Assembly (NCBI RefSeq): GCF_001787335.1
Contig: NZ_CP014674.1
Location: 2,617,501-2,681,500, forward strand
Length of the DNA: 64,000 nucleotides
Direction: 5' to 3'
Source: Kozakia baliensis
GTDB lineage: Bacteria > Pseudomonadota > Alphaproteobacteria > Acetobacterales > Acetobacteraceae
Shown: piece after piece, positions 9,134-17,437 of the stretch
How the letters are laid out: every line of letters starts with the position of its first letter
Position numbering within the stretch: the first letter of the stretch is position 1
Program-made: the position numbers and the translations under genes
Notes under the pieces: model-generated
The model's input: only the letters and a program-made list of their open reading frames with translations
Told to the model about the DNA's origin: nothing
The model's database searches: none

Positions 9134-9718
9134 TTATTCGAACGCCTGCAATTCCCATTTACCGTCATGCGGCGTGATGTAGAGCGGCACGGCGTTGGCA
9201 AGACGCACATTGATCGGCAACCCCATCGCCGCACGCAGCGAACGGAACAAAGCGCCATGCGCCACGATAAGCGGCAGGCCCTCACCCTCAAGAGCGCGGT
9301 TCACGGCAGTGGTGGCGCGGTGTTTCAACTCATCGAAAGGCTCGCAACCATCGGGCGTATACTCCCCCGCGATCCAAGGATCGTACCAATCCCCCATCGG
9401 CTGCCCTTCCTTCACGCCGAAACAGACCTCCTCCAACCCGGCATCGGTCGTCAGCGGTAGTTCGACGCCGCTGGCTTGAGCAATGGCGTCTCGCGCGGCT
9501 TCAGCGGTGCGCAAAGCACGGACAAGCGGGGAAGAAACGATGCGCGCGATCGGCGTCACACCATCGCGCCAGTGCCGCGCGAGGCTCGCGCCTGCCTTGA
9601 CGGCTTGTGCTTCACCCGTCGCGTTCAGCGGAATATCCGTGCGCCCTTGAGAGAGATTTTGCGCATTCCAGTCGGTCTGTCCGTGGCGCAAATACCAAAA
9701 AGGGCGCTGGATAAGCAT
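9134..9718 (-). CDS. histidine phosphatase family protein
   Basis: About 194 residues of the phosphoglycerate mutase-like fold. RHGQTDWN near residue 12 contains the phosphorylated His, an acid in the EEVCFGVKEG segment, and a second His in VAHGAL. The family covers phosphatases of small phosphate esters; exact substrate is not deducible. ATG at 9718 has GAGGAA six bases upstream; the frame opens slightly earlier. It lies 10 bases after prs on the same strand, so it is probably cotranscribed and may act on a related metabolite. Confidence 0.88.
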   Translation of the reverse strand: MLIQRPFWYLRHGQTDWNAQNLSQGRTDIPLNATGEAQAVKAGASLARHWRDGVTPIARIVSSPLVRALRTAEAARDAIAQASGVELPLTTDAGLEEVCFGVKEGQPMGDWYDPWIAGEYTPDGCEPFDELKHRATTAVNRALEGEGLPLIVAHGALFRSLRAAMGLPINVRLANAVPLYITPHDGKWELQAFE

Positions 9719-9728
9719 GCAGGTTTCC

Positions 9729-10661
9729 TCAATCAAAAAGTGACGATACCGAACTTTCGTCCGCTACGGCGCTCATCGCGCGGGCCAAAAGATTGGCCGT
9801 GCTGATCTGGCGGATATTGGCGGCTTCGTTCAGCGCGTCAGTCGCCGGAATGCTGTCGGTCAAGGTGAGCATATTGAGCGGCGAATTACGGATGCGCTCC
9901 ACGGCGCTCCCGGTCAGAACACCGTGCGTCACATAGGCTTCGACACCCGCCGCGCCACGTCCGATCAGAGCCTCGGCAGCATTGCAGAGCGAACCGCCAC
10001 TATCGACGATATCATCTACCAAAATGCAATAACGGCCCGATACATCGCCAATCACGTTCATGACTTCCGACACGCCTGCACGCTCGCGGCGTTTGTCGAT
10101 GATCGCCAGATCGGTGTTCAGGCGCTGCGCCAATTGCCGCGCGCGCACTACACCGCCGACATCGGGCGAGACGATCATCAGATCTTCGTTCGGATGGCGG
10201 GCATTGATGTCGCGCTTAAAAAGCGGCGCGGCATAAAGATTATCCACCGGGATATCGAAGAAACCCTGAATCTGCATGGCGTGCAGATCCATGGTCAGAA
10301 TACGGTTCGCCCCCGCCTCAACCAAGAGATTGGCCACCAGCTTGGCGCTGATCGGCGTACGCGGACCCGATTTCCGATCCTGACGTGCATAGCCGAAATA
10401 AGGCATGACCGCCGTGACACGCCGTGCGGAACCGCGCCGAAGTGCGTCCAGCATGATCAGCAATTCCATGAGATTGTCGTTCGTCGGCGAGCATGTGCTC
10501 TGCATGACGAAAACATCCTCACCACGAACATTTTCCTGAATCTCGACGAACACTTCCGCATCCGCGAAGCGACGCACTGAAACTTTACATAATGGTAAGC
10601 GCAATTCCTGCGCCACGGCACGCGCCAAAGGCGGATTGCTATTACAGGCGACGATTTTCAT
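9729..10661 (-). CDS. prs: ribose-phosphate pyrophosphokinase Prs
   Basis: 310 residues, standard for bacterial PRPP synthetase class I. ATP-binding and flexible-loop segments ([20 protein letters not shown]) and the PRPP-binding [11 protein letters not shown] motif are intact. It transfers pyrophosphate from ATP to ribose 5-phosphate, feeding purine, pyrimidine, NAD, His and Trp synthesis. The open frame extends upstream, but the ATG at 10661 gives the conserved N-terminus with CGGAG about 10 bases before. Confidence 0.97.
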   Translation of the reverse strand: MKIVACNSNPPLARAVAQELRLPLCKVSVRRFADAEVFVEIQENVRGEDVFVMQSTCSPTNDNLMELLIMLDALRRGSARRVTAVMPYFGYARQDRKSGPRTPISAKLVANLLVEAGANRILTMDLHAMQIQGFFDIPVDNLYAAPLFKRDINARHPNEDLMIVSPDVGGVVRARQLAQRLNTDLAIIDKRRERAGVSEVMNVIGDVSGRYCILVDDIVDSGGSLCNAAEALIGRGAAGVEAYVTHGVLTGSAVERIRNSPLNMLTLTDSIPATDALNEAANIRQISTANLLARAMSAVADESSVSSLFD

Positions 10662-10724
10662 GCGGACACGACTCCGGTCATGGGCGGCGGAAACGCGGCC
10701 TTCTAGCAACCGCTGGCGAGAGTG

Positions 10725-11651
10725 TCATCCTTTCGGCTCCGGCGGGAGAGGCTTATGATCGCGGCCAGAGTAGTTCGTAATGATCTGGCGCACGCCGCCA
10801 GCCGCCTCATCGGCCGCCGCCACGGCGACATCGCCCCAGGCTTTGTCGAGAGAATGTGCATCGATATCATGCAGTTGCGTGGCCGCCCCCGCTTCTTTGC
10901 CGTCCGCCGCCAAAGTATGCCAGACGATTTCGATATGCTGTTGCGGATGCCCCATCAGCCCTTTCGGGCCATCGCTTATTTTCACCACGGCATGCACGAT
11001 ATAATCCGCACCCTTCGCCGTTTGCTGAAAATGATCGTTCTCATCCGGGAATGAGGTGGCGAAAGCGCGCGCCAAAGCGACATTCCCATCGCCTGGGGCG
11101 CCGTCCACGCCCTGAAAATACACCCGCGCCGGACGCCGCTTCAGGCTTTGGGGGTCCTGCTGCATCATGGCTGCCTGGATACCCGTCAGAACATTGGCGA
11201 TCTGAGGCGCTTCCTGAGCCGAAAGCTGGGACAGCATTTGCGGATCGCCCTGGTTCCATAAAGAAGCCGGAATCGGCGGAGCATCCTGATGCCCGCGGGC
11301 TTCACCTTTCGGCGTCATGACCACGAAGCGCGGCACGACCTGGTCCCCCTGCAACGTCGCAATCATGTTCAACCACCAGTCGCCAGGCTTGACCGATTGC
11401 GCCACCGCGGGGACCGACTGGCTGAGAAGGCCTTCGGTCATATCCTTCGCCCATAGCGCCGCTGCCTTGTTATCGAGCAGCGATTCGCCCGGCGTCGGGA
11501 TCGCCAAACGCGGCGGTGGCGTGTTCAAGGCTAGGCGTTGCGCTTCACGCCCAGGATCGCCGAACGGACGCGGCATATCCACGCATCCACCGAGAAAAGC
11601 CGGAACAAGAAAAAAGAGCGGCGCGAGACGCGCGGAACAGCGAGACATCAT
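10725..11651 (-). CDS. putative lipoprotein of unknown function
   Basis: 308 residues starting with a lipoprotein signal: short basic N-terminus, hydrophobic core and lipobox Leu-Gly-Gly-Cys at about residues 19-22. I do not recognise a described domain in the remainder, which is mixed alpha/beta with Met/Gln-rich stretches around 150-170 and motifs such as PGDWWLN and HIEIVWHTL. Placed between pgeF and prs in a minus-strand run that also holds lgt, whose product would lipidate it. Probably anchored to the inner leaflet of the outer membrane; function unknown. The start is the first of two adjacent ATGs; the ribosome-binding site is weak. Confidence 0.78.
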   Translation of the reverse strand: MMSRCSARLAPLFFLVPAFLGGCVDMPRPFGDPGREAQRLALNTPPPRLAIPTPGESLLDNKAAALWAKDMTEGLLSQSVPAVAQSVKPGDWWLNMIATLQGDQVVPRFVVMTPKGEARGHQDAPPIPASLWNQGDPQMLSQLSAQEAPQIANVLTGIQAAMMQQDPQSLKRRPARVYFQGVDGAPGDGNVALARAFATSFPDENDHFQQTAKGADYIVHAVVKISDGPKGLMGHPQQHIEIVWHTLAADGKEAGAATQLHDIDAHSLDKAWGDVAVAAADEAAGGVRQIITNYSGRDHKPLPPEPKG

Positions 11652-11658
11652 ATCCACT

Positions 11659-12447
11659 TCAGAGGGAACGCGCACGAATGGCGGAAATCTGATGCCCGAT
11701 CGCGCCACCACCCGCCAAGGTACGGCGGCGATGGCTGAAAAAGCGTCGTGAGTCGCGCAGAGTATCGAGGCCGAGCGCGGAAATATGTTTCAATCCGGCG
11801 CGGCGCAGGCGCGCTAGGCAATAGCCGGGCAAATCGAACATGAAATGCTCCCGCCTTTGGGCTGGTATGAAAAACATATGAGCAGCGGGATCGAGCGCCA
11901 GAACGGAGTCGCGCATATCCGCGCCGACCTCATAACTCCATGGCGCAATGCAAGGCCCGACCGAAGCGACGATCTCCCCCGCTCCCAACTGCCGCATGGC
12001 TGAAACGGTGGCCTCCAGCACGCCGCTCGCCGCGCCGCGCCATCCGGCATGCGCCGCCCCAACGACGCGCCCATCGCGACTCGCAAACAAAACCGGTCCA
12101 CAATCGGCGGTAATCACGCCCAACGCCCAATCGGGCCGATCCGTCACCAAGGCATCGCCTTTCGGTCCGCGCCCCGTTCCCCATACCTCGTCGCCATGGG
12201 AAATCGTCACGACATCTGGAGAATGGATTTGCTTCAGCCCCAACAAGGATGCGCTTTCCACACCGAGTGAAGCCGCCACACGCCGACGATTCTCGGCGAG
12301 GTTCTCAGGCCGGTCCGACGATGAAAGAGAACAATTCAGCGAATCGAACGGCGCAGGGGACACGCCACCACGCCGCGTGAAAAAACCATGTGGCACAAAG
12401 CTGAGCGCATCGGCCCGCAAAACCCAGTCGCGCGGCATATCATGCAT
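11659..12447 (-). CDS. pgeF: peptidoglycan editing factor PgeF (laccase-domain, YfiH)
   Basis: About 262 residues, a full CNF1/YfiH-like domain. The zinc/copper-site residues are visible: His in LKQIHSPDV, Cys in TADCGPVLF and His in HAGWRGA. PgeF hydrolyses misincorporated L-Ser at position 1 of muropeptide precursors so that L-Ala is kept; older annotations call it polyphenol oxidase. The start overlaps the lgt stop by several bases, giving translational coupling, and the lipoprotein gene follows after 7 bases. Confidence 0.94.
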   Translation of the reverse strand: MHDMPRDWVLRADALSFVPHGFFTRRGGVSPAPFDSLNCSLSSSDRPENLAENRRRVAASLGVESASLLGLKQIHSPDVVTISHGDEVWGTGRGPKGDALVTDRPDWALGVITADCGPVLFASRDGRVVGAAHAGWRGAASGVLEATVSAMRQLGAGEIVASVGPCIAPWSYEVGADMRDSVLALDPAAHMFFIPAQRREHFMFDLPGYCLARLRRAGLKHISALGLDTLRDSRRFFSHRRRTLAGGGAIGHQISAIRARSL

Positions 12448-13267
12448 GAGCAAGCGCCGCCGTGCGCGGGTGCCGTATGCCGAACGCCATCAACCACAAC
12501 CCCGCCAGCGCCATCGGAATGCAGAGCACCTGCCCCATCGTAAAGCCAAAAGGCAGGAAGCCGATAAACGCATCCGGCTCACGGAAGAACTCGCAGAAAG
12601 TACGCGCCACGGCATAGCCGAACAGGAACAGGCCGGAGAGAAAGCCATAGCGAACGCGCGCCCAAGGGCGACTCGCAGCGACGAGCATGATCACGAGAAG
12701 CAGCAAGCCTTCCGTCAGAGCTTCGTAAAGTTCGGACGGATGACGCGGAACCGGCCCCCCCGTCGGGAAGATCATGGCCCACGGCAGATCGGGCGAAGCC
12801 GGACGCCCCCACAGTTCGCCATTCACGAAATTTGCGCAACGGCCCAAACCCAACCCCAACGGCACGATGGTGGTGATCCGGTCGGAGAAAGACAGGAAAT
12901 TCAGCTTATTCCGCCGCGAGAACAAGGCGAGCGCGATGATGACGCCCAACGCCCCGCCATGGAAGGACATTCCGCCATACCAAACCTGCAAAATCGCCAA
13001 AGGATGCGTCAGGTAAAATCCCGGTTTATAGAAAAGAATATAGCCAAGCCGCCCCCCCAGAATGATGCCCATCATGGCCCAGAATGCGAAATCGTCTACC
13101 TGCTCGCGCGTCGCCGCCACAGGCGACAAGGCACAAAGCTTCACGGCGATCTTCCAGCCGACATAGATCGAGACGATATAGGCCAGCGCATACCAGTGGA
13201 TGCCGAGCGGCCCGATATGAAAAGCGATCGGGTCGAATTGAGGGAAAGGCAAAAGCAGAGCGGTCAT
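12440..13267 (-). CDS. lgt: prolipoprotein diacylglyceryl transferase Lgt
   Basis: About 275 residues with seven predicted membrane segments. The Lgt signature GLGRCANFVNGELWGRP (with the essential Arg and Asn/Glu) lies in the middle, followed by HPSELYEAL. It transfers diacylglycerol from phosphatidylglycerol to the lipobox Cys of prolipoproteins in the inner membrane. ATG at 13267 is 10 bases after the hldD stop; pgeF overlaps its end. Lipoprotein substrates in this window include the products at 10725, 36542, 41834 and 56279. Confidence 0.97.
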   Translation of the reverse strand: MTALLLPFPQFDPIAFHIGPLGIHWYALAYIVSIYVGWKIAVKLCALSPVAATREQVDDFAFWAMMGIILGGRLGYILFYKPGFYLTHPLAILQVWYGGMSFHGGALGVIIALALFSRRNKLNFLSFSDRITTIVPLGLGLGRCANFVNGELWGRPASPDLPWAMIFPTGGPVPRHPSELYEALTEGLLLLVIMLVAASRPWARVRYGFLSGLFLFGYAVARTFCEFFREPDAFIGFLPFGFTMGQVLCIPMALAGLWLMAFGIRHPRTAALAHA

Positions 13268-13276
13268 GCAGGCCAC

Positions 13277-14257
13277 TTATAAATAGGAATCAGGAGTTGC
13301 GAGATAATCGCGCACATAACGCGTGATGCCGTCTTCCAGCGTGGTGAACGGCTTATCGTAGCCCGCCTCGCGCAAACGGCGCATATCCGCGCAGGTATAG
13401 GATTGATACTGCCCGCGCAAACTTTCTGGCATATCCACGAATTCGATATTACGCGGCTTTCCAGCAGCATCGCAGACAGCATGGGCAAGATCGAGATAGG
13501 TCCGCGCCGTTCCGGTGCCGCAGTTGAACAACCCGCTCACCTGAGGATGGTCATAGCACCAAAGCATGACCTCCACCGTATCGCCCACCCAAATGAAATC
13601 CCGCGCCTGCACTCCATCGGCCAGATCGGGGCGATCCGAGCGAAACAGCCGTGCGGGGCCACCGCGCACGATCTCGTCGTATTTCACTTTCACGACCGAG
13701 ATCATGTTGCCCTTATGATATTCGTTCGGGCCGTAAACATTGAAGAATTTCAGCCCGACCCACTGCTGCGGCACGGGCCGCCCTTCCGCAATGGCGGAGA
13801 AAACATGCTGATCGAAAACATGCTTGGACCAGCCGTAAAGATTCAACGGGCGCAGTTTGCTCAGGCGTTCCGGCGCATCGGAAAACAGTTCAGGCCGATC
13901 GGCCGCGCCGTATGTCGCGGCGGAGGAAGCATAAATCAGCCGTGTGTCATGCTCCGCGCACCAGCGGAACAAAGCATTGGAAAGCGCGACATTGGTAGAC
14001 CAGACAAGATCGCCGTCGCGCGCCGTCGTGGAGCTGATCGCGCCCAAATGAAACACGGCTTTGACCTTTCCGGCATTTTCCAGAAACGCGAAAAGCCGCT
14101 CGGGCGTGATGATGTCATCCGGCGCATGTTTGGCAATATTGCGCCATTTGCCGTTATCGCGGAGGTGATCGACGATCACCACGCGTTCGCCCCGCGCCTT
14201 GAGCGCCGCGTGCAGACATGAGCCTATGAATCCGGCGCCACCGGTGACGATAATCAT
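13277..14257 (-). CDS. hldD: ADP-glyceromanno-heptose 6-epimerase HldD
   Basis: 326 residues of an extended short-chain dehydrogenase. Rossmann GGAGFIGS at 6-13, Tyr141 and Lys145 (YGWSK) as catalytic pair, and the family-specific FFNVYGPNEYHKG segment. It interconverts ADP-D- and ADP-L-glycero-D-manno-heptose for the LPS inner core. The frame stays open to 14776, but that extension is antisense to ubiK and unlike the family, so the ATG at 14257 is the start. Divergent from ubiK. Confidence 0.95.
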   Translation of the reverse strand: MIIVTGGAGFIGSCLHAALKARGERVVIVDHLRDNGKWRNIAKHAPDDIITPERLFAFLENAGKVKAVFHLGAISSTTARDGDLVWSTNVALSNALFRWCAEHDTRLIYASSAATYGAADRPELFSDAPERLSKLRPLNLYGWSKHVFDQHVFSAIAEGRPVPQQWVGLKFFNVYGPNEYHKGNMISVVKVKYDEIVRGGPARLFRSDRPDLADGVQARDFIWVGDTVEVMLWCYDHPQVSGLFNCGTGTARTYLDLAHAVCDAAGKPRNIEFVDMPESLRGQYQSYTCADMRRLREAGYDKPFTTLEDGITRYVRDYLATPDSYL

Positions 14258-14444
14258 GAACGCTGTATAAGGCGGCCTACCGCAACCTCCAAGCCACAGT
14301 GTCATACCGAAATGACAGGGGCGGCATCTTCGCAACGCCTTCGCGCGTTGCAAGAAAACGCGGTCAGGTGCAGCGTGTCGCTGGACCTGCGGGTTTGAAC
14401 AAGTCAGCGTGCCCCGCCGCGCGTTATAAAAAAGGATCTCCGCC

Positions 14445-14750
14445 ATGTCAGAACGGCCACGTTTCTTCGACGATCTCGCCGGGATTGCCGGAGGCGCTTT
14501 CTCGGCGTTGCATGGATTGCGCGAAGAAATCCACTCCATGGTCCGTAGCCGGATCGACGAAACCCTGGCGTCCCTCGACCTCGTGCGCCGCGAGGAACTC
14601 GACGTGGTGCGTGAACTGGCGACGCGTGCGCGCGAAGGACAAGAAGACACCGAACAACGTTTCGCGGCGCTTGAAGAGCGCGTGGCGGAATTGGAGAAAA
14701 TCGTCACCACGCCGACCGGCGGCAACGCACCGGAAGGACCACAGGGATAA
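14445..14750 (+). CDS. ubiK: ubiquinone biosynthesis accessory factor UbiK (BMFP/YqiC)
   Basis: 101 residues, typical of the BMFP family. An amphipathic N-terminal half (about 5-45) is followed by a charged coiled coil at about 50-92 (VRREELDVVREL, AALEERVAELEK). UbiK helps the late, oxygen-dependent ubiquinone hydroxylation steps, probably by membrane/lipid contact of the Ubi complex. ATG with AAGGA 8 bases upstream. First gene of a plus-strand cluster ubiK, ybjN-like, proC, COQ9-like; note that both ends of this cluster are ubiquinone-related. Confidence 0.9.
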   Translation: MSERPRFFDDLAGIAGGAFSALHGLREEIHSMVRSRIDETLASLDLVRREELDVVRELATRAREGQEDTEQRFAALEERVAELEKIVTTPTGGNAPEGPQG

Positions 14751-14914
14751 CGAATGCGCGCGCCTCGCTTGCGCAAATAAAATGCGATTCGTAACCTGAT
14801 CGACGTAGCGATTCGCTCGGATGTTTCGAAGAAACGTTATGATTTGCAGACATCAGGAGCGTCACCCGGCTCGCTCGATGCCGGGCCGTCTCCAGCTGGC
14901 CCAGGGAGTCCCGA

Positions 14915-15418
14915 ATGCCTGCTCTTTCCCTTTCCTCCACTGCTCAGGAAGCCAATCCACTCGATCTGATGGAACAGATCGTCTGTGGATATGAATGGGC
15001 GTTCGATCGCCGCACCGACTCGGAGATGGCGGCGGAAGCGCCGGGAAAATGGTGCGATTATGGATTATATTTCTCTTGGTCGCGCGAGATCTCGGCCATG
15101 CAATTCACTTGCCTGTTCGATCTGAAGGTTCCGGTCGAACGTCGGCGTGCGCTCTACGAATTGATCGCCCTCGCCAACGAGCGGCTTTGGATCGGTCATT
15201 TCAGCCTGGATCTGGATAATGGCACCCCCGTTTTCCGTCATGCCGTGCTGTTACGCGGCGCGACTAATCTCGCCCCGGAAAGCATGGAAGATATGATCGA
15301 TATCGCCATCACTGAATGCGAACGCTTCTATCCAGCGTTTCAATTCACGCTGTGGGGCGGCAAAAATCCGTCCGAAGCGCTGGAAGCGGCCATGTTGGAT
15401 TGTGCCGGAGAAGCATGA
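14915..15418 (+). CDS. YbjN domain-containing protein
   Basis: 167 residues with one YbjN (type III secretion-chaperone-like) domain over most of its length; recognisable are WCDYGLYFSWSREISAM, FDLKVPVERRRALYELI and the central GHFSLDLDNGTPVFRHAVL strand. In enterobacteria YbjN affects stress tolerance and motility; biochemical role is unknown. The stop overlaps the start of proC (ATGA), so the two are coupled. This pairing of a YbjN protein with proC is frequent in Alphaproteobacteria. Confidence 0.88.
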   Translation: MPALSLSSTAQEANPLDLMEQIVCGYEWAFDRRTDSEMAAEAPGKWCDYGLYFSWSREISAMQFTCLFDLKVPVERRRALYELIALANERLWIGHFSLDLDNGTPVFRHAVLLRGATNLAPESMEDMIDIAITECERFYPAFQFTLWGGKNPSEALEAAMLDCAGEA

Positions 15419-16218
15419 ATATGTTACCCTCGGTCTTGCTCGTCGGTTGCGGTAACATGGGTGGCGCGCTCTGGAACGGATGGTTGCGGGAGGGGCTTGC
15501 CCCTTCCGTCGTCGTGGACCGCCATCTGGAATCCGTTCCCACGCCTCATCGCCTCGTGCGCAAAGCCGAGGACATCCCAGCGGATTTCCACCCCCACTTC
15601 ATTGTCCTGGCGGTCAAACCCGCCGGAATGGAAACCACGATCGCGGCTTTGGCGCCATGGCTGCCTGGCAGCTTGCTGGTCTCCATGCTGGCTGGCCGCA
15701 CCGGCGCCAGCCTCAAAGCCGCTTGCGAGAAAGCCGGGAAGGTCATTCCGGTCATCCGCGCCATGCCGAACACGCCCTCCGCTATCGGAAAAGGCGTCAC
15801 CGGCGCTTTCTCTGAGGATATCGACAATTCGCAACGCGCCGAATGCACCCATTTGCTCGCCGCCGTTGGAAAAGTCGCTTGGGTGGAGAATGAAGAACAG
15901 CTCGTCGCGCTGACGACGATTTCCGGCTGTGGCCCGGCCTATGTGTTTCTACTGGCGGAACTATTGGAGCGTGAAGGCCAGCGGCATGGGCTTTCCCATG
16001 AACTGGCGCGCATGCTGGCGAGGGAAACCATCGCCGGTTCAGGCGCTTTGTTGGCAACATCGCCCGAGGAGAGCGCAACTCTTCGCAAAAACGTCACCAG
16101 TCCGAACGGTGTGACGGCAAAGGCGTTGGAAGTTCTCATGGCGGCCGACGCTTGGCCACAAACTCTTGAACGAGCGATCGATCAGGCTGCCCAGCGCGCA
16201 CGTGAATTAGCCGTATAA
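15415..16218 (+). CDS. proC: pyrroline-5-carboxylate reductase ProC
   Basis: 267 residues. N-terminal Rossmann motif LLVGCGNMGGAL, central VIRAMPNTPSAIGKG, and a C-terminal dimerisation domain with SGCGPAYVFLLAE and the Thr/Ser of TSPNGVTAKALE. It performs the last step of proline synthesis with NAD(P)H. I start at the ATG overlapping the ybjN stop, with GGAG five bases upstream; the longer frame from 15316 is inside ybjN. ProA is 10 kb away at 4115. Confidence 0.96.
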   Translation: MNMLPSVLLVGCGNMGGALWNGWLREGLAPSVVVDRHLESVPTPHRLVRKAEDIPADFHPHFIVLAVKPAGMETTIAALAPWLPGSLLVSMLAGRTGASLKAACEKAGKVIPVIRAMPNTPSAIGKGVTGAFSEDIDNSQRAECTHLLAAVGKVAWVENEEQLVALTTISGCGPAYVFLLAELLEREGQRHGLSHELARMLARETIAGSGALLATSPEESATLRKNVTSPNGVTAKALEVLMAADAWPQTLERAIDQAAQRARELAV

Positions 16219-16269
16219 AGGACATTGCGGCTGTCTTATTATTGTCATTTACCAGTCCTATAGACATTT

Positions 16270-16947
16270 ATGAACATTGATGTTTCGCCAACGAGGAAAG
16301 CCGCCGTCATGATAGATACCGATCAGGAAGCTTTTGACGCGGCTCTATTGCATGCGGTTATGCGCCGAGCGGCGGAAAGCGGATGGCGGCGCGTCTCCCT
16401 CGTCGATGCGGCGCGCACCGCTGAACTTCCGGTCGATGAAGTGCGTGCGCGTTTCCCGTTCAAACATATGGTGCTCATCCGCCTGGGCCGAATCGCCGAT
16501 GAGTCGGCCCTGCGTGATGACGGCTCCGCTGGCACTCTGCGCGAACGGCTTTTCGATTTGCTCATGCGGCGTTTCGACGTGTTTCAGCAATATCGGGAAG
16601 GCATCAAATCCGTTCTCCACGCCCTTCCCTACGATCCGCCGCTGGCGCTGCTGCTCGGCGCGGCGACGTCCGACACGATGGATTGGATTTCTCGCGTGGC
16701 AGGCGTCGATATCGATGGTCTTGCGGGGAAATTACGGCTTCAGGGCGTGATCGGTATCTGGGCCTACGCTCTCAAAGCCTGGGAAAAGGATGAAAGCCGG
16801 GATCTCTCCAGCACCATGGCGGCGTTGGATCAGGCGTTGGATCGTGCCGAACGACTCGGCGTTTTGAAGGCGACGGCGGAGCATCGCATGCGCCAGGCGG
16901 AAGAAAATACCGACATTGCGGATCATCCACTCGAACTTGAATCTTAA
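16270..16947 (+). CDS. COQ9-like / TetR-fold family protein
   Basis: 225 residues. The N-terminal half resembles a TetR-type helix-turn-helix bundle (about 20-75, ARTAELPVDEVRARFPFK). The C-terminal half matches the COQ9 pattern: YREGIKSVLHAL, DTMDWISRVAG, LQGVIGIWAYALKAW and a closing STMAALDQALDRAERL helix. COQ9 binds lipids and presents ubiquinone precursors to hydroxylase Coq7; alphaproteobacterial members are often annotated as TetR regulators. With ubiK two genes upstream, a ubiquinone role is the better guess, but it is an inference from fold and neighbours. Confidence 0.8.
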   Translation: MNIDVSPTRKAAVMIDTDQEAFDAALLHAVMRRAAESGWRRVSLVDAARTAELPVDEVRARFPFKHMVLIRLGRIADESALRDDGSAGTLRERLFDLLMRRFDVFQQYREGIKSVLHALPYDPPLALLLGAATSDTMDWISRVAGVDIDGLAGKLRLQGVIGIWAYALKAWEKDESRDLSSTMAALDQALDRAERLGVLKATAEHRMRQAEENTDIADHPLELES

Positions 16948-16993
16948 GGCCTTTACGTGACGGCAAAGGCGCATTAAAAGCCCTCTCACGCGA

Positions 16994-17068
16994 TGGGGTG
17001 TAGCCAAGCGGTAAGGCAGCGGATTTTGATTCCGCCATGCGGAGGTTCGATCCCTCCCACCCCAGCCA
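16994..17068 (+). tRNA. tRNA-Gln (anticodon TTG), CCA encoded
   Basis: A full cloverleaf: acceptor TGGGGTG pairs with CACCCCA at 17058-17064, D arm GCC...GGC, anticodon stem GCGGA/TCCGC with loop TTTTGAT (TTG anticodon), T arm GGAGGTTCGATCCCTCC, discriminator G at 17065 and CCA at 17066-17068. No integrase or duplicated 3' end is seen nearby, so it does not look like an occupied attachment site. Confidence 0.97.
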
Positions 17069-17082
17069 GCGCTTCCTAAAAA

Positions 17083-17352
17083 TCAAACAGCCTTCTTCAG
17101 ATTCGGACTTGCTCGGAATCTGACGGTCTTTCCCGCCTTCACCTGAACCGGTGCACCTGTGCGCGGATTCAGCGCTCGGCGCTCTTTCATATCGTGCACT
17201 GTAAACGTTCCGAAAGACGGCAATGTGAATCCACCATTGCGCTTGAGTTCGGTGACGATGGCTTCCATCAAGTCACCCGCAGCCTGATGTGCCGCAACAC
17301 CCGTGCATTGCATCGAATCTTGTAAAACGGATGCTATAAAAGCTTTGCTCAT
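17083..17352 (-). CDS. HU-family DNA-binding protein
   Basis: 89 residues, normal for HU/IHF subunits. The dimer helices (about 1-40), GGFTLPSFGTFTV and the DNA arm ERRALNPRTGAPVQVKAGK with RNPxTG-like signature (NPRTGAP), then VRFRASPNLK. It is a nucleoid protein that bends DNA. It is convergent with the tRNA-Gln gene, 14 bases from its end, and divergent from the RgpF-like gene. Confidence 0.93.
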   Translation of the reverse strand: MSKAFIASVLQDSMQCTGVAAHQAAGDLMEAIVTELKRNGGFTLPSFGTFTVHDMKERRALNPRTGAPVQVKAGKTVRFRASPNLKKAV

Positions 17353-17437
17353 TGATGGTACGATGCCTTTCTCTCATTGAAATTCTTCTTTTCATATCGG
17401 TTAAGAAATAAAATGGAAATTAAAATGGCGGAACAAG

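Noticed and set aside
14300-14317. TGTCAT-6-ATGACA inverted repeat upstream of ubiK
   Set aside because: Six-base arms are likely by chance in 64 kb; no other support as an operator.
14258-14776. 173-residue N-terminal extension of HldD
   Set aside because: Opposite ubiK, Arg/Ser-rich, not like the family; HldD starts with its Rossmann strand at 14257.
16994-17068. tRNA-Gln as an integration site of a mobile element
   Set aside because: No integrase, no repeat of the tRNA 3' end and ordinary genes on both sides.
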